DNA of 64,000 bases from Anticarsia gemmatalis (GCF_050436995.1 NC_134746.1:13700501-13764500), one strand, 5' to 3'; shown: positions 1-11,904, numbered from the stretch's first letter. Translations and numbers: made by a program. Notes: generated by a model from the sequence alone, not told the origin.

Positions 1-1583
1 AAATACACCACGTTGTTTAAATAACACACTATCAGCAGAGACACGCAACATTTTCGAGATTTGCTCCACTTATTTAACACTTCACTTTGATTTTCTGCTC
101 AATAAATAGTCCACAGTTCGAGTCCCAGACGTGTAATTAATTAGTTCATTCTATTTAACACTGAAATATTATCAATCTCTTTCAATTTGTTGAATGTTAC
201 ATATTTATTATATTTTATCTGTTTCGATATCATTAGGCTGATATATTTTTATTTACTGCGGACACGTAACCTAGAAAATAGTGATTTAGTAGAAAATAAA
301 AGAGAAAACACAAAATTGAGAATATATTTTGAAGATAATTGTTGCTTTAAGAAATATTTTTGTGTTGGGTGGAACTTAACAAGCTTACAAGTGGCACAAA
401 GTGACAGATAAAAATGGCGTATAATTCAAAATGTTTTTTTTTTTTGTAAATCCCTCAAAGTCTGTTTTATTAGAAAATCTAAGCAATGACAACTTTTTAC
501 TTTCTAGCACTAGCATATGAAATTTATATTTTTAATTGCACACAAATAATACCAATCCTGTCACGCATCTAAGCGTGTGGGTTTATTTATGTAGTGGATA
601 TACGTATGAACGTAAGTAAAAGGCTTAGGTTTTCGATAAACACAACAAGCATAAGCTCTATCACGAAGAACTTCATTAATGAAAGAAGGAAACAATATCT
701 ACATCATCTGTCATCATAAAAATCACGAAAGAACACCCCACTCAAAGGTAAATTAAGGAAAGAAAAAACCTCAAATGAATTGTGTGTAATCTTTACAAAC
801 AGAGATACTTAAATTCTCGTTAATTATGGTGTTTAACAAACAATTATTTTGGCTTAAAACGCGGCTAATATTAAGCCGAGACCGCCCGTGGAATGTAATC
901 TGAGGTAAGGGTGGGGTTTCAATGATAACTGAGTGAGGAATAGTCGGAACTAAGAAAGAATAACGTTTTGGTAATGTTATGAAGTTCTGGTAGAAGTGAA
1001 AGTTAATTTACAAGTGCTTTAAAGTTTTATTCAAAAAGGCAATGAAGTCATATTTAGACACTAATTTTAGTGATTTTGGGCTTTATTACCTAATAGGATA
1101 TTAATAAGTATTTTTTTTATATGTTGCATTTATGTAGCAGTCAATAAGAGTTAAATTCTGCAGCATCCTGTAGTTATGAACTGATTCTCTCCGTAAAATC
1201 GATTAATTATAATATGGCCTAACGTAGTGGATCATTTATTACACTTAGCCTGAAAAATAATTGTATTCAGTGTATTAAAATTACTTCTTTTTTATGTGTA
1301 AACCATATAATTTTCACAAAACTATAATCACTGTAAAATAAAACTAAGCTGTTTTTCTCATCTCATGTCAGTAGGAGGTGGCACCCCACCTGTAATGCGA
1401 GTCCAGCGCACCAGGGGTCCAGTAATTTATGTAGCAATTGTGAGCGAGCTTCGTAAATCATGACCTCAGTTACCTCCACTCTGATACCTCCTCCTACCTC
1501 TGCCGCCTTGGTAACGGACAGGATAATCTGTTGCCAAAAGATTGCCTAGTTTCAAACTACTGCATGCAGGTGATCACGCGATC
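1..1583. other. AT-rich non-coding stretch
   Basis: I see no gene here. The frame at 187-411 codes 74 low-complexity residues without a domain. A short GC-richer patch at about 865-925 and a CT-rich or GGAGG-rich inverted patch at about 1,370-1,505 are the only departures from AT-rich background. Probably intergenic or intronic. Confidence 0.6.
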
Positions 1584-1597
1584 GTTGCCATGGCAAC
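1584..1597. promoter_or_regulatory. RFX-type X-box (perfect palindrome)
   Basis: The sequence GTTGCCATGGCAAC fits the RFX X-box consensus GTNRCC-N(0-3)-RGYAAC with both half-sites perfect. RFX factors bind such sites, classically in promoters of ciliary genes. It sits in a locally GC-richer stretch (GATCACGCGATC just upstream). No ciliary gene is visible nearby, so it may serve a gene outside the window or be a chance or orphan site. Confidence 0.45.
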
Positions 1598-2145
1598 GTG
1601 TCCTTTGTTCATTTTAAATTGATGTACCAATCGAAAATTGACTGAAGGTAAATAGAGAATCCGACTTTTCATACTTTTTTATTATAAATGACTGTGTTTT
1701 TTAACTTTTTCTTACTTCTCTGTTTAATTATAGCGTCAATTACACCAATGGAAATAGTTTTGTTTTAAAATATTCAACACGAAAAAACAACGATATTATG
1801 AATAACTCACATATCTATTGTAACGGTCAGATTACCAAACATACAATCAGCACTAACACCAAACCATTAAAATATTTTTAGGTAGGAAAATCTTCTCTTC
1901 CTTGTTTCGTAATCAAATTTACTTTCATCAATCGTCGATATAACGGAGATAGCCTTTTTATACCATAAGCTAAAAACAACAAACCATGAAAATCAAAAGA
2001 TACTATGGGGTTTAGAAACTGTTACCCCGAAAAGTAAAAAAGGTGCGGTTCGGTCGTGATACTACCCGTTATCCTATTCTGTAGTAAACATACATTTTTG
2101 CTTAGCTTAAAGCATTATTAACTAAAAGAATGATTTTATTAGTTA

Positions 2146-2396
2146 CTAGCTGACCCGCGCAACTTCGTTTGCGTCACTTAAGAGAGAATGAGTCAAAATT
2201 TTCCCCGTTTTTGTAACATTTTTTACCGGTACTCTGCTCCTATTGGTCGTAGCGTGATGATATATAACCTATAATCTTCCTCGATAAATGGGCTATCTAA
2301 CACTGAAAGAGTTTTTCAAATCGGACTAGTAGTTCCTGAGATTAGCGCGTTCAAACAAACAAACAAACTCTTCAGCTTTATAATATTAGTATGGAT
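2146..2396 (+). mobile_element. RTE-type LINE 3' end fragment
   Basis: The stretch starts CTAGCTGACCCGCGCAACTT, contains TTTTTCAAATCGGACTAGTA and a TCAAACAAACAAAC run, and closes with TATAATATTAGTATGGAT. This is the widely dispersed lepidopteran RTE-like 3' end that lacks coding capacity. A near-identical copy lies at 56,126-56,378, which supports dispersal. Confidence 0.75.
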
Positions 2397-3191
2397 CCTA
2401 TAAAATAAACATAGTAACCTATCTACAATTTTGCTTTACTCAATAAATTGAAATTGCAATTTTGTAATACCCATTAAATTTAAATTGTAACCATATAAGT
2501 TATATTTCCATATTTTTAATAACTTACCTGTGAATTAAGCAAGTTATGAATGTGGAAGCTTGTCAGATTGTCCTTGTTTCACTTGAAAACGGTGGAAACA
2601 ATTTGGATAAAAATTGTCCAGGCGAGATAAAATTTGAGTATATTACGGAGGACACATGACATTTTAGCATAGATATATTATACTGTTCCGTAAATTAATA
2701 TGCACTTTTCATTAAAATCTATTTGAATCAAAACACAGTTCATATTTCAAGTCTACTGATCACCGTTTAATGAATAGATCGCAAAAAGAACCACATTTTT
2801 AACACCAAGTTTCATATTGATTGCCGCTAACGAACTCGTCAGAAGGCTTTACTAATCAGCATTTTCAATTTCAGCGATCGAATCGCGCCTTTTGGAACCT
2901 TGTCATATTCATTTGGTGTAGATTTTTGTAAATAAAGGGTCACGATTGAAAGTGTTGTCGTTGCAATAGGGACTTTGACAAGGTACCTAAGAAGCCTATT
3001 AAATACATCATAGCTTACAAGCACAGAAGTGTAACTTACTTGCAATGTGTGCCACGACACGCTATGACATCTAAGTATATCGCCGTATTTTTTGTTTATG
3101 TAGGTGAAATGTGTATTAGAAATAATTAATTTATAATTATAACTTGCTCTAACGGAGGAGGAACTTATCGAGATGAAACATTTAGAGGTTA

Positions 3192-3305
3192 AGGTTGCAA
3201 AATCTCTAACCCGTACTTGCCCAGCGTGGTAGACTCAAGGCCTAACCCCTTCTTCGATTCGGAAAGAGAAGGTTGTCCAGCAGTGGGACAGTAACGGGTT
3301 AAAGA
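3192..3305 (+). repeat. Lepidopteran interspersed repeat (SINE or MITE tail)
   Basis: The stretch carries CCCAGCGTGGTAGACTCAAG, then CCTAACCCCTTCT and ends CCAGCAGTGGGACAGTAACG plus GGTTAA. A related copy is at 3,815-3,919. The pattern is a common moth and butterfly dispersed repeat. I cannot assign the family name with certainty. Confidence 0.6.
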
Positions 3306-3555
3306 AAATTAAGATATATATGTATCTGATAAACCAAAGAAGTAATCTCCTCTATCAAATCATGAATTGTTCTGCTTTCAACACACAAAGTCTAAGAGTA
3401 AATAAATTTCTACACTACTCCATTCTTGTTGAAAAAATAGGTCCACCCAATACTAGTATCTCACAAAAACTATCTAGCCTACTTCCAAGTTTCTCTCAGG
3501 ACATATAAAGATAGTTGAGATAACAGCTTGATAGTCAGCAGATCTATCGAGATAG

Positions 3556-3556
<1 letters not shown>

Positions 3557-3631
<75 letters not shown>
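3557..3631. repeat. (TG)n microsatellite
   Basis: About 37 uninterrupted TG dinucleotides. It is flanked by GATAGT on the left and TTACGACTT on the right. Likely polymorphic in length. Confidence 0.97.
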
Positions 3632-3633
<2 letters not shown>

Positions 3634-3814
3634 ACGACTTGTAGTAAATATGTTTATGATAATACACTGCCGTTGGCGTGTTGTCTCTTGTATACTGTAT
3701 AGTTATCGGTAGGCCTTGTATTTTGATAGAATAGATTTTGCTCTAACGGTGAACGACAACATCGTGAGAAAACCTTGCATGCCTAAAATTTGTTTAATAC
3801 ATTTATTGAGGGCA

Positions 3815-3919
3815 TGCAAGTTTCCAACCTGCACTTGGCTGGCGTGGTGGACTCGAGGCCTAACTCCTCTCTCGTTTGCGAGGAGACCCTTGCCCAGCAG
3901 TGGGATAAATATGGGTTAA
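3815..3919 (+). repeat. Second copy of the CAGCAGTGGGA repeat
   Basis: It shows GGCGTGGTGGACTCGAGGCC, CTAACTCCTCTC and CCCAGCAGTGGGATAAATAT, then GGGTTAAA. It matches the copy at 3,192-3,305 in order and spacing but is diverged. Confidence 0.6.
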
Positions 3920-4881
3920 AAAATAATTGGGTCTTTTCGCTTGCAAAGAAATGATTATGAAATGAATTGTGCTTATATTGTGATAGCGTTGCAACCTAAT
4001 GCTCGATTTAAATTGTTGAATTTCAATAAAATAGGTTACAAATCCAGCTATACCGTTTCAATATTCATGATACAAGCGGCAAGTATGCGATTGCTGACTA
4101 TGAAGTCCCGAGTTCTAAGCAATAGGTAAGTTCACATAAATTTTGTGCTAACACATTCAGCATTAAGAAATACTTACACAGGAGTATATACGCAAGACTA
4201 CTTGCTTTATTTAAGAGACACAGGCGCAAGGAAATCTCATTTGCCTCATGGTTCTTTAAAACCGTTAGAAAGGGCGAGTAAAAACCTCAATCCGCGTAGA
4301 CCAGCAGCCCTTTCATTCGAAACAGTACAATAGGCCGTGATAAGTTACATTTACTTAAATTACACAAAATATTATCTGGCATTATGACGTGAGACTGTAT
4401 TTTAACTTCCCCAGAAGCTATTTTAATAAAAAAAATATGCATAGAACACTTCTAATACATATTATTTAAATAATTACATTGACTTATAAATTCTACATTT
4501 AAAATTAATGAAATACTTGTTATAAATGTACGTACAAAAAACATTAAAAATAAATATAATTAAAATAAAGCATCATAAAATATTTCCGCATTGCCGTCCT
4601 CGCGTAACGTGCCCAGAAGACTGGCAGCTTTGCCACGTTAAATAGTCAATGCCTACTACACTTCTAATGATGTAATTAGCTACAACGGACAAACGACAAA
4701 TTGCTACATTGTTAGCTTATAATATTAACACAGTTACAGGTGCTATAACGCAGTTTAGGTTAAGGGACGACCCAGTATTGTGTAGTTATTCTAACAATAC
4801 TGTGATTAAATGTATAGATAGTGTAGTTAGCGACAAGGTTACGAATAATGTATCCGATTCTTTAAACTGACAGGTAGGACA

Positions 4882-7224
4882 ATGGATAAACAGCTAGGCT
4901 CATTAAATTTAGTACATCAAAACATACAAGGTTTATCCAGCAAGGAATTAGAAGTAGAATTGTTTTTACAAAAACATAATGTAGGTATTTTCTGTGTGAC
5001 TGAGCATTGGCTACACACGGAACAAATAGCAATAAACAATGAGTTTTATACAATTATTAGTGCGTATATTAGGAACAAAGCTAGACATGGTGGTTCACTG
5101 ATTATGGTAGCTAACAGTATTAAATGTAAAGAACGTAGGGACATAGTTAATTTGTCAATAGAACGCACGGCTGAGGTTTCCTGTGTCGAGTTAGAGCGAC
5201 ACATAGTAGTTTGTATATATAGACCACCAAATAGTGAGTTTACTTTATTTGAGTCGATAATGGAGGACATATTAAAGCGTTTAAGTATAAGCAACAAGTA
5301 TGTAGTAGTGTGTGGTGATTTTAATGGAAATTTACTTGAGCAATCTTCGACTAGTACGAGACTTAAGTCATTATTTAAATCATTTAATTTAGTTTTTTTA
5401 TTTAATGAGCCCACTAGAATCACTGCACATTCTGCTACATGCTTGGACAATATATTCTGCAACTGCGAATGCTTAGGTAGGGAAATCTTAAGTGAATTAA
5501 CATCGGACCATTGTGGACAGAAGGCTATATTTCCTGTTAGGGTAGATAATAGGTTAAAGAAAATTACTTGTAGGCCTATTACTAGGGATCGTTTAGTATT
5601 ATTTAATAGTGAGATAGCTAGTGCTATGACGAAGTTAGACGACACCGAAGAACACCCGGATAACCTTTACACATCGTTATTCAACATTATTGAATCCAAG
5701 TTCAAAACTATCTTCAAAGAGAAAACCATACTAGATAACAATAGGAAACTCAAATTTTGCGATTGGGCGACAGCAGGTATTTATAAAAGTAGAGCTAGGT
5801 TGTATGAGCTTTATTCCATGAAACAGTTCAATTTTAATCCTAAATTTCTTGAATACGTTAGGAACTATTCAAAAATTTTTAAGAGAACTTGTGTTGCTGC
5901 TAAATCCTTACACTTAAGCAACAAAATTAAAAGCTCAGACAATACGATCAAAACCACATGGAATATCATTAACAACGAAACAGGTCGTGCTATCCAGCGC
6001 GAAAATAATTTTGAACTGAAAGTAAATGACACGATTATCACCAACAACTTAGAGGTTGCTCAGACGTTCAATACTTTCTTCGATGATATTCCCACAGCTA
6101 CAACTAGCTCCTTGAATTCCTGTCCTGCCAAGGCAGAATGTTTACTTCGAAATAGTGTAGAAGAGTGTGGTAGTGTTTTTTTCTTCAAACATATCAACTC
6201 TAATGATGTAGTTAAGGCTTTTAGGTCGCTCAACTCCAAAAAAACACCTGACCTCTGGGGCATCTCTGTTAAATTAGTAGAAAGTATCATCCTGGAAATA
6301 GCCTCCCATTTGGCTTTAATATTTAATAGGTGCGTAGATGCTGGTATGTTTCCGGACTTAATGAAACACAGTAAAGTAGTACCACTCTTTAAGAAGGGAT
6401 CTAAGAGTGAGCCCAGCAATTTCAGGCCCATTTCCATCTTGCCTGCGGTTAGCAAAATCTTCGAAAAGGTCATATTAGAGCAGCTCGAAAGTCACTTTAA
6501 CTCGAATCAGCTATTTCATGGTAAACAGTATGGTTTCACAAAGGGTAGGTCAACGATCGATGCAGGTATTTCGCTCGTCAAGCATATCTATGATGCTTGG
6601 GAGACATCCCAGGACGCCATTGGGGTGTTCTGCGATCTCTCCAAAGCATTTGACTGTGTCCAACATAATACGCTCCTTAGGAAACTAAACCACTATGGAA
6701 TTAGGGATACAGCGCTCGATTTACTTGCGTCATATTTGAGTAATAGGATTCAACGAGTAGATATCAATGGTGTAAGGTCTTCAGGTTCAGCTGTTTCTCT
6801 CGGCGTGCCTCAGGGTTCGATACTCGGTCCGTTTCTTTTTCTCGTATATATAAACGATCTCCCCTTTCAGGTGCAGGACTTATGTGATATTATATTATTT
6901 GCAGATGACACTTCACTCATTTTTAAAGTAGATCGTTCGAAGTCTTGTTTTATTGATATCAATAGTATTCTTGAACAGGTCCACAACTGGTTCACTTGTA
7001 ATAATCTGTTATTAAATTCTGACAAAACTAAGTGCATTAGGTTCACTATGCCTAACGCGAGGAATTTAGGTACTAACATAGTCGTAAATGGGCAAACTAT
7101 CGATTTGGTAGATTCGGCAACTTTTTTAGGTATCAGTCTGGATAGCAAGCTCCAATGGGGCACTAGTCCAGTCATTATAGTAAGTTCACCTCGGAATTCG
7201 AGATACCCAGCTGTAAGTCTGTAA
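4882..7224 (+). CDS. LINE ORF2: endonuclease and reverse transcriptase, C-terminally disrupted
   Basis: The 780-residue frame has an apurinic-like endonuclease domain at about residues 8-225: HQNIQG near residue 14, TEHWL with Glu 41, YRPPNS near 115, GDFNGN near 145 and TSDHCG near 208. A reverse transcriptase domain follows at about 430-750, with FRPISILP near 514, DLSKAFDCV near 584, GVPQGSILGP near 640 and the catalytic FADDTS near 672. The order and motifs fit Jockey-superfamily LINEs. Homology seems to stop near residue 759 (nucleotide about 7,160), where LGISLDSKLQWG runs into an unrelated tail and stop. The usual thumb and C-terminal region are missing. The start is the first Met before the endonuclease; the true protein may begin upstream. 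A selfish-element enzyme, not a host gene. Confidence 0.85.
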   Translation: MDKQLGSLNLVHQNIQGLSSKELEVELFLQKHNVGIFCVTEHWLHTEQIAINNEFYTIISAYIRNKARHGGSLIMVANSIKCKERRDIVNLSIERTAEVSCVELERHIVVCIYRPPNSEFTLFESIMEDILKRLSISNKYVVVCGDFNGNLLEQSSTSTRLKSLFKSFNLVFLFNEPTRITAHSATCLDNIFCNCECLGREILSELTSDHCGQKAIFPVRVDNRLKKITCRPITRDRLVLFNSEIASAMTKLDDTEEHPDNLYTSLFNIIESKFKTIFKEKTILDNNRKLKFCDWATAGIYKSRARLYELYSMKQFNFNPKFLEYVRNYSKIFKRTCVAAKSLHLSNKIKSSDNTIKTTWNIINNETGRAIQRENNFELKVNDTIITNNLEVAQTFNTFFDDIPTATTSSLNSCPAKAECLLRNSVEECGSVFFFKHINSNDVVKAFRSLNSKKTPDLWGISVKLVESIILEIASHLALIFNRCVDAGMFPDLMKHSKVVPLFKKGSKSEPSNFRPISILPAVSKIFEKVILEQLESHFNSNQLFHGKQYGFTKGRSTIDAGISLVKHIYDAWETSQDAIGVFCDLSKAFDCVQHNTLLRKLNHYGIRDTALDLLASYLSNRIQRVDINGVRSSGSAVSLGVPQGSILGPFLFLVYINDLPFQVQDLCDIILFADDTSLIFKVDRSKSCFIDINSILEQVHNWFTCNNLLLNSDKTKCIRFTMPNARNLGTNIVVNGQTIDLVDSATFLGISLDSKLQWGTSPVIIVSSPRNSRYPAVSL

Positions 7225-7840
7225 ATACTTGTATATTGACACCCTAAAAGTTGTCTCAAAACCTACATATGGTAGGGTGTACGCAACTATAAAATTTCAA
7301 GGTCCAAAGTCCCAAAAACCGGTTTTTTGAGCTTTTTTTGTAAATATCTCATTTCCTATGGAATTTTTGCATTCGTATTCATTACCAATATTGTACAGTA
7401 TAAAATTCTCTACCAATTTTGTTTGAATTTTTTTTTTTACGGTGAACCGTTTTCGAGATAGAGGGCTTAGAGCGCGCGGTCACAGGATCATTTCAAGTCA
7501 ACCGGTGCCTCCGGTCGAAGATGCGCCATATATATTTATAACAATTTATAGCAAAGTTCCCTAACTTTGCTATAAATTGTATAAACTCAGTAGCAGTAGG
7601 TCTAAATATTGTAAAATATGGGCAATTAATGATGCAAATAGGTGATGTTACGTACAATTTGATGTTATTCATAAAACTGTCACTTTTTTCTTTTATAATG
7701 TTCACAACCAGAGTGCTCACTTGCTGCCCATATTCTTATTATCACATGCTAGTAGGTGCTCCCAACATACGGTATGATCAGAGACTAATAAATAACCTAG
7801 CTATGTTCATTTAACTTAATTGACGTTTAGTCTATATCGC
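7160..7840. repeat. Foreign or rearranged insert within the LINE
   Basis: The segment interrupts the LINE between the reverse transcriptase and the 3' UTR. It contains an ACCGGTTTTTTGAGC patch, a T-rich run near 7,430, an AGAGCGCGCGGTCACAGG patch, and a short inverted repeat at about 7,550-7,577 around ATAGCAAAGTTCC / AACTTTGCTATAA. I do not recognise the family. It may be another transposon inserted with loss of LINE sequence. Confidence 0.45.
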
Positions 7841-7869
7841 TGATTGTTGGCAGCTCCTCGCATGATCAA

Positions 7870-8062
7870 TTATTGTATCAACCACATTGTATAACTTTTT
7901 GGCGATTGAAAAGAGTGGCCGTGAGTTTCTCGCTAGCTCTTCTCATAAGGCTCTACCCCCTTTCCGAGCTAGTGGTAGATTCAGTAATTGTAACGACTAT
8001 CATAAGTGTCAATATTTGACCTAAATGAATAAATGATTTGATTTTTGATTTTTTTTTTTGAT
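7870..8062 (+). mobile_element. LINE 3' untranslated region and tail
   Basis: The stretch contains AAAAGAGTGGCCGTGAGTTT, CTCGCTAGCTCTTCTC, CCTTTCCGAGCTAGTGGTAG and ATTTGACCTAAATGAATAAA, then TGATTTGATTTTTGATT. This is the typical 3' end of lepidopteran Jockey-like LINEs and shows the element ended on the + strand here. Confidence 0.7.
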
Positions 8063-8369
8063 TTACACTTTACTATTCTAAGCGTATGTAATACATCACA
8101 TAGTCGTGACGCTAACATTTGTCTAAATTAGTCATACACTATCGCGATATACGAGTGTGCATTCTGATTTATCGCATTTGTACCACCAGCCATTATTTCT
8201 ACAATTCCCCACTTGAATATTTGATGCTAAGTTTGTACGATTGCTAATTATCATGTGAATTATTAGTTTACTTCATAATTTGTAATTTAGGTTAATTATT
8301 ATTAGTTATTTGATTTGTGGAACTAAATAACTTACTTTGTTTTATAAACATATTCATATTTACGAACTA

Positions 8370-8570
8370 CTAGCTGACCCGGCAAACTTCATACCGCCTA
8401 ACAGTCGATTCTATTTTTTTTTTTGAATATTTTTAATCTATTTTTTCTCTCCATCTTCGTACTTCAATTAATATTATAAAAATAGAATTAGCTAAATCGG
8501 TTCAGCTGCTCTCGAGATTTGCGCTTTGCAATTTAGGGTTTTTTTTTTATTATAGATGGGTTGCGGGGAA
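8370..8570 (+). mobile_element. Diverged RTE 3' end fragment
   Basis: It begins ACTAGCTGACCCGGCAAACT, then has AAATCGGTTCAGCTGCTCTC near 8,495. The closing TATAATATTAGTA is not preserved, so this is a decayed partial copy of the RTE-like family. Confidence 0.5.
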
Positions 8571-9164
8571 TTACATAGACATATACGGCACAAATATTGT
8601 TTTATGAGTGATTTAGAATTTATACAACAGACTATGAATAGTTACATATAATAATATGGATCACGGATAAACTTATATTGTCAATCGTAAATTAGTAGAG
8701 AAAAAGTAAACGGTATCAATACTTAAAAACATAGTTTATGATCATAACTTTTAAACTCTCGCGTTGCATGTTTAAAGTATAAGTCAGCCTGCGACCACGG
8801 CGAGTGCAACCTGCGCCAAAACGGTAGGCATTTTAAGGTAAAATGCGTGTTCGCGTTAATTCCCGTATTCTATTATACATTAAATAGTTTATGATCTACA
8901 TACGTGTTTCAATAATATTTAGCTTCTGTCCCAACGGGATACGCAGACATAACTTACATACATACATACTACAGGTTCGTCTCGTTCTCCACGAGGTCGC
9001 CACACTGAACAATCTCTCTATTTCCATTTACGAACAAACTTCGTAACTTCTGATACAAAACTATCAAGTCCTTACTGAGTTTATTTTTTTGGCATACGCT
9101 CGACTTGTTTAATTTTGTATTCAGTTTATTTAACAAGAGAGTAAAAAAAACTACTTTAGAAGAG
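8571..9164. other. Non-coding stretch, nothing identified
   Basis: AT-rich with one GC-richer patch at about 8,785-8,830 (TGCGACCACGGCGAGTGCAA). No gene or repeat that I can name. Confidence 0.5.
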
Positions 9165-9312
9165 CTCGTGACTTAGTAAAACAGCATGGATCGATCTCTG
9201 AGGTTAAGCAACACTTGCCGAGGTTGTTCTGTGAATGGGTGACCATATTATACATACCGAAATCCTCCGTGTTTCGGAAGGTACGTTAAATTGTGGGTCC
9301 CGGTTGTAACTT
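9165..9312 (+). mobile_element. 5S-like lepidopteran SINE fragment
   Basis: The body reads GAGGTTAAGCAACACTTGCC, GAGGTTGTTC and GGGTGACCATATTATACATA, resembling a 5S rRNA internal region. It is followed by CCGTGTTTCGGAAGGTACGT and AAATTGTGGGTCCCGGTTGT, typical of a dispersed moth SINE. It is not an intact 5S gene. Confidence 0.6.
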
Positions 9313-9639
9313 TTGAAAATCTTTGAATTTTATCAATAGTAGTAAAAATAATTAATGCAACTCTGTTTTATCCTCGCAAATAACAGTCTCATAGTCGTCT
9401 TATCGTAAAGAAGATTTAATCGTCACCGAGGCAAAGTTTCCAAGTTATTTATATCGAGTTAAACTTTATAGTCCAACATCTTAGTAGAGAGCCTGGTGTG
9501 CAAGGTTCGCGGCTGACAGAGGTATACAACATTCAGAAATAAGAATATCAGTGACCCAAATGTCCACGCAGCTGATGGTGGCCTGTTTGGTGTTGCTATT
9601 TTATTTTGTAAGATACATCTTAATTCATTATCTAGATAA

Positions 9640-9725
9640 ATTGTCTCTTCATTGTGGTCGGTAGTGCAACCAACGGTTAAGGTCTCGAGTTCAATTACCG
9701 GGTTGGGCAAAGTATTATTGGTCTT
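9640..9725 (+). mobile_element. tRNA-like SINE fragment
   Basis: A B-box-like GGTCTCGAGTTCAATTACCG followed by GGTTGGGCAAAGTATTATTG is characteristic of tRNA-derived SINEs. It abuts an RTE 3' end at 9,747. Confidence 0.5.
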
Positions 9726-9746
9726 TTCTGATTTATATTACATCTA

Positions 9747-9952
9747 GCTTTTACCCGCGACTTCGTCCGCCACCTGAATTTTCCCATGGAAATGCGTTAT
9801 ATTCCCGAGGTAAAATGTAGCCTATGTCCTTTCTCGGATATCAAAATATCTCCATACCAAATTTCATGCAAATTGGTTCAGTAGTTTAGGCGTGATTGAG
9901 TAACAGACAGACAGACAGAGTTACTTTCGCATTTATAATATTAGTATGGATA
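9747..9952 (+). mobile_element. RTE-type LINE 3' end
   Basis: Starts CTAGCTTTTACCCGCGACTT and CGTCCGCC, contains TACCAAATTTCATGCAAATT and GGTTCAGTAGTTTAGGCGTG, an ACAGACAGACAGACAG run, and ends TATAATATTAGTATGGA. A well-preserved copy of a family also seen at 16,938. Confidence 0.8.
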
Positions 9953-10919
9953 TTTATCAAGAAGTAAAACTAACAAGTAAGTAAGTAAGTAGAACTAACA
10001 TTGATAATGGTGATACGTGTATTTTAGAAATTGCAGAAGCTAGTCCTTTAAAATCTAGATAAATTGTGCATGCCAAGGTTCTGTAGAAAATTGTAGGACT
10101 ATAGTATTTTGAGCGTCAGTGCAGCTAATTTGTTAAGTTAAGCTTTCCTTAGTCTTGCACTGAATTGTTTACAGCGAGTTTAAATAAAACTAGAGGGTAT
10201 TTAAATGAGCAGTGGTTCGTTGTAGCAAATTTACAGTAGAATTGACGTAGAGAGTAATAAAAGTAGATGAATTGAAATAGTTCTTGTTATTTTGTTGTAG
10301 TTTGTCTAGTATACGGGCTGGAAAAATCTCATGGGCCTTTGTATGGAATGTAGGTCCATTAATTCTCAAATATAAGTTGGCTTTTTTCAGTTTATTAAAG
10401 TACATATTTACAATATTTTAAGGCCTGTGTGCACAAAATTAAAGCCTGTGTTATGTAAAAGTTAAGTTATTAGATCAATAATTGAAATTCTTTAATATTG
10501 AAGCTGGGTTTAGGAAATTTATTTTTATATTTTGCCTACAATTTTTTTTGCATTTTTTTGTCTTCCCGTAAATACGTCTCCGTGCCTTAAAGACAATTTT
10601 ACAAAAAACAAAAAGTCACTTGGTTGAGCCGTTCTTGAGTTTTGCGCTTAGCAAAAGATCTGTTGATTCATTTTTCTATAGAAGAAAGAAAAACAATTAC
10701 ATTGTCTATATTGCACAACAGCTGACGTATTTTTCAGTAACAAAATAGTAGCATAGCGCAAAAAAGTTCAGCAAACTAAATACTAGCAAGTTAAAACTTA
10801 ACATAATTAGCGGAGACACAACATCCCAACAGTTTCAACTGAAATAAAATTAACAGAACCCAAACGAAGTTAAAGCCTTACATTTCGAAAGATTCTCTCT
10901 TTTCTTATTTTTACTGAAA
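9953..10919. other. Non-coding stretch, nothing identified
   Basis: AT-rich. The open frame at 10,190-10,405 on the minus strand has no recognisable domain. No repeat signature stands out. Confidence 0.5.
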
Positions 10920-10929
10920 ACCTTGAATC

Positions 10930-11035
10930 TTACATCGGTGGCTCGACATAAGTTAATTAGACCGGCTGCGGACTGCGGCGAGTAATGAAACGATGAGGGA
11001 GCGCTCCGACCGCCGCCTCGTTTGCGACACGCCTA
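10930..11035. other. GC-rich island in AT-rich background
   Basis: The segment contains GACCGGCTGCGGACTGCGGC and GCGCTCCGACCGCCGCCTCG, close to TTAATTAGA. It is a candidate conserved non-coding element because it departs sharply from flanking base composition, but there is no coding or repeat evidence. Confidence 0.3.
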
Positions 11036-11670
11036 ATATCTTACAATGTATTGTGGATATTGGATATTACAGATTGGATATTATGTCCTGATTTTAGTTG
11101 TAATTATGATTATTTTTACGAAAATGCTAGTGGAAGAAATACTTTTGTCCGTAATATTTCTTATAATGTATTTAATGCTAAAGAGTTTTGTAAATACTTA
11201 ATATTTAGAGAATAAGTTCTGGTTATAAATCAGTTAAGTATTAGCTTTTACAATTTTGACAAACGAAAAACGCCCTTAAATTATTATTATGCTTAATAAT
11301 GTTGAATCACTCACCGAAAACTGTTACGAAAATTACAAAATCGTAGATAAAATTGGGATCATACTGCATATTTGTCGTCTAGCAGGAATATACATATTTA
11401 TGCTATTCCCGTAGAACCTTCTACTTGCTACGCCACGCTACGGCGCTACGAGGCTCTACGAAGAACCATGACCTCTATGATAAGTTCCGGGTCAGAGGTG
11501 CTACGGTAAGGAAACAGGCTGTATGTCAAATGCCTTTGCCGCTGTTATCTAGATGACCCTTAACGCATTGTTATGTATTTGTACACAGTTTGGCTGAACA
11601 TGGAATTATTTGATGCAAAATATATTTTTAAGGAATCTTTTTTACTCTCGCGACTAGGACACATAATATC

Positions 11671-11804
11671 ATAATGCAACGGGTCTTATACGCGAATAAA
11701 AATTTAAAGGTTAGGATACCTTATTTGCTGCCAGACGTTTCGGGCAGCAAATAAGGTATCCTAACCTTTAAATTTTCAATCGCGTATAGGACCCGTTGCA
11801 TTAT
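11671..11804. mobile_element. Hairpin MITE with about 62-bp arms
   Basis: The left arm (11,671-11,732) and right arm (11,743-11,804) are near-perfect reverse complements around a loop of about 10 bp. The arms read ATAATGCAACGGGTC and GGACCCGTTGCATTAT at the outer ends, with AAGGTATCC and GGATACCTT inside. The structure of a foldback element. Confidence 0.8.
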
Positions 11805-11904
11805 TATTTTATATTTTTAAGGATGTCAAAATTATATGCTATTTTGCTTTTGTTCGCAACTTTACCCACAAAAACATATTTTCAACACGTCTCAAACACG
11901 TGAG

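Larger units (their letters stand above)
4740..8062 (+). mobile_element. Defective Jockey-type LINE
   Basis: A non-LTR retrotransposon with most of ORF2 (4,882-7,160 still LINE-like), an unrelated or rearranged middle (about 7,160-7,840), and a recognisable 3' UTR ending in a GATTT/T-rich tail at about 8,062. No convincing ORF1 lies upstream, so it is probably 5'-truncated. The 3' part of the reverse transcriptase region is lost, so the element cannot be autonomous as it stands. Confidence 0.7.

Noticed and set aside
3557..3631. Functional Z-DNA or regulatory role for the (TG)n tract
   Set aside because: Such tracts are common in insect genomes and nothing nearby suggests a role.
9165..9312. 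5S rRNA gene
   Set aside because: Only a part resembles 5S and it continues into a known-type SINE body.
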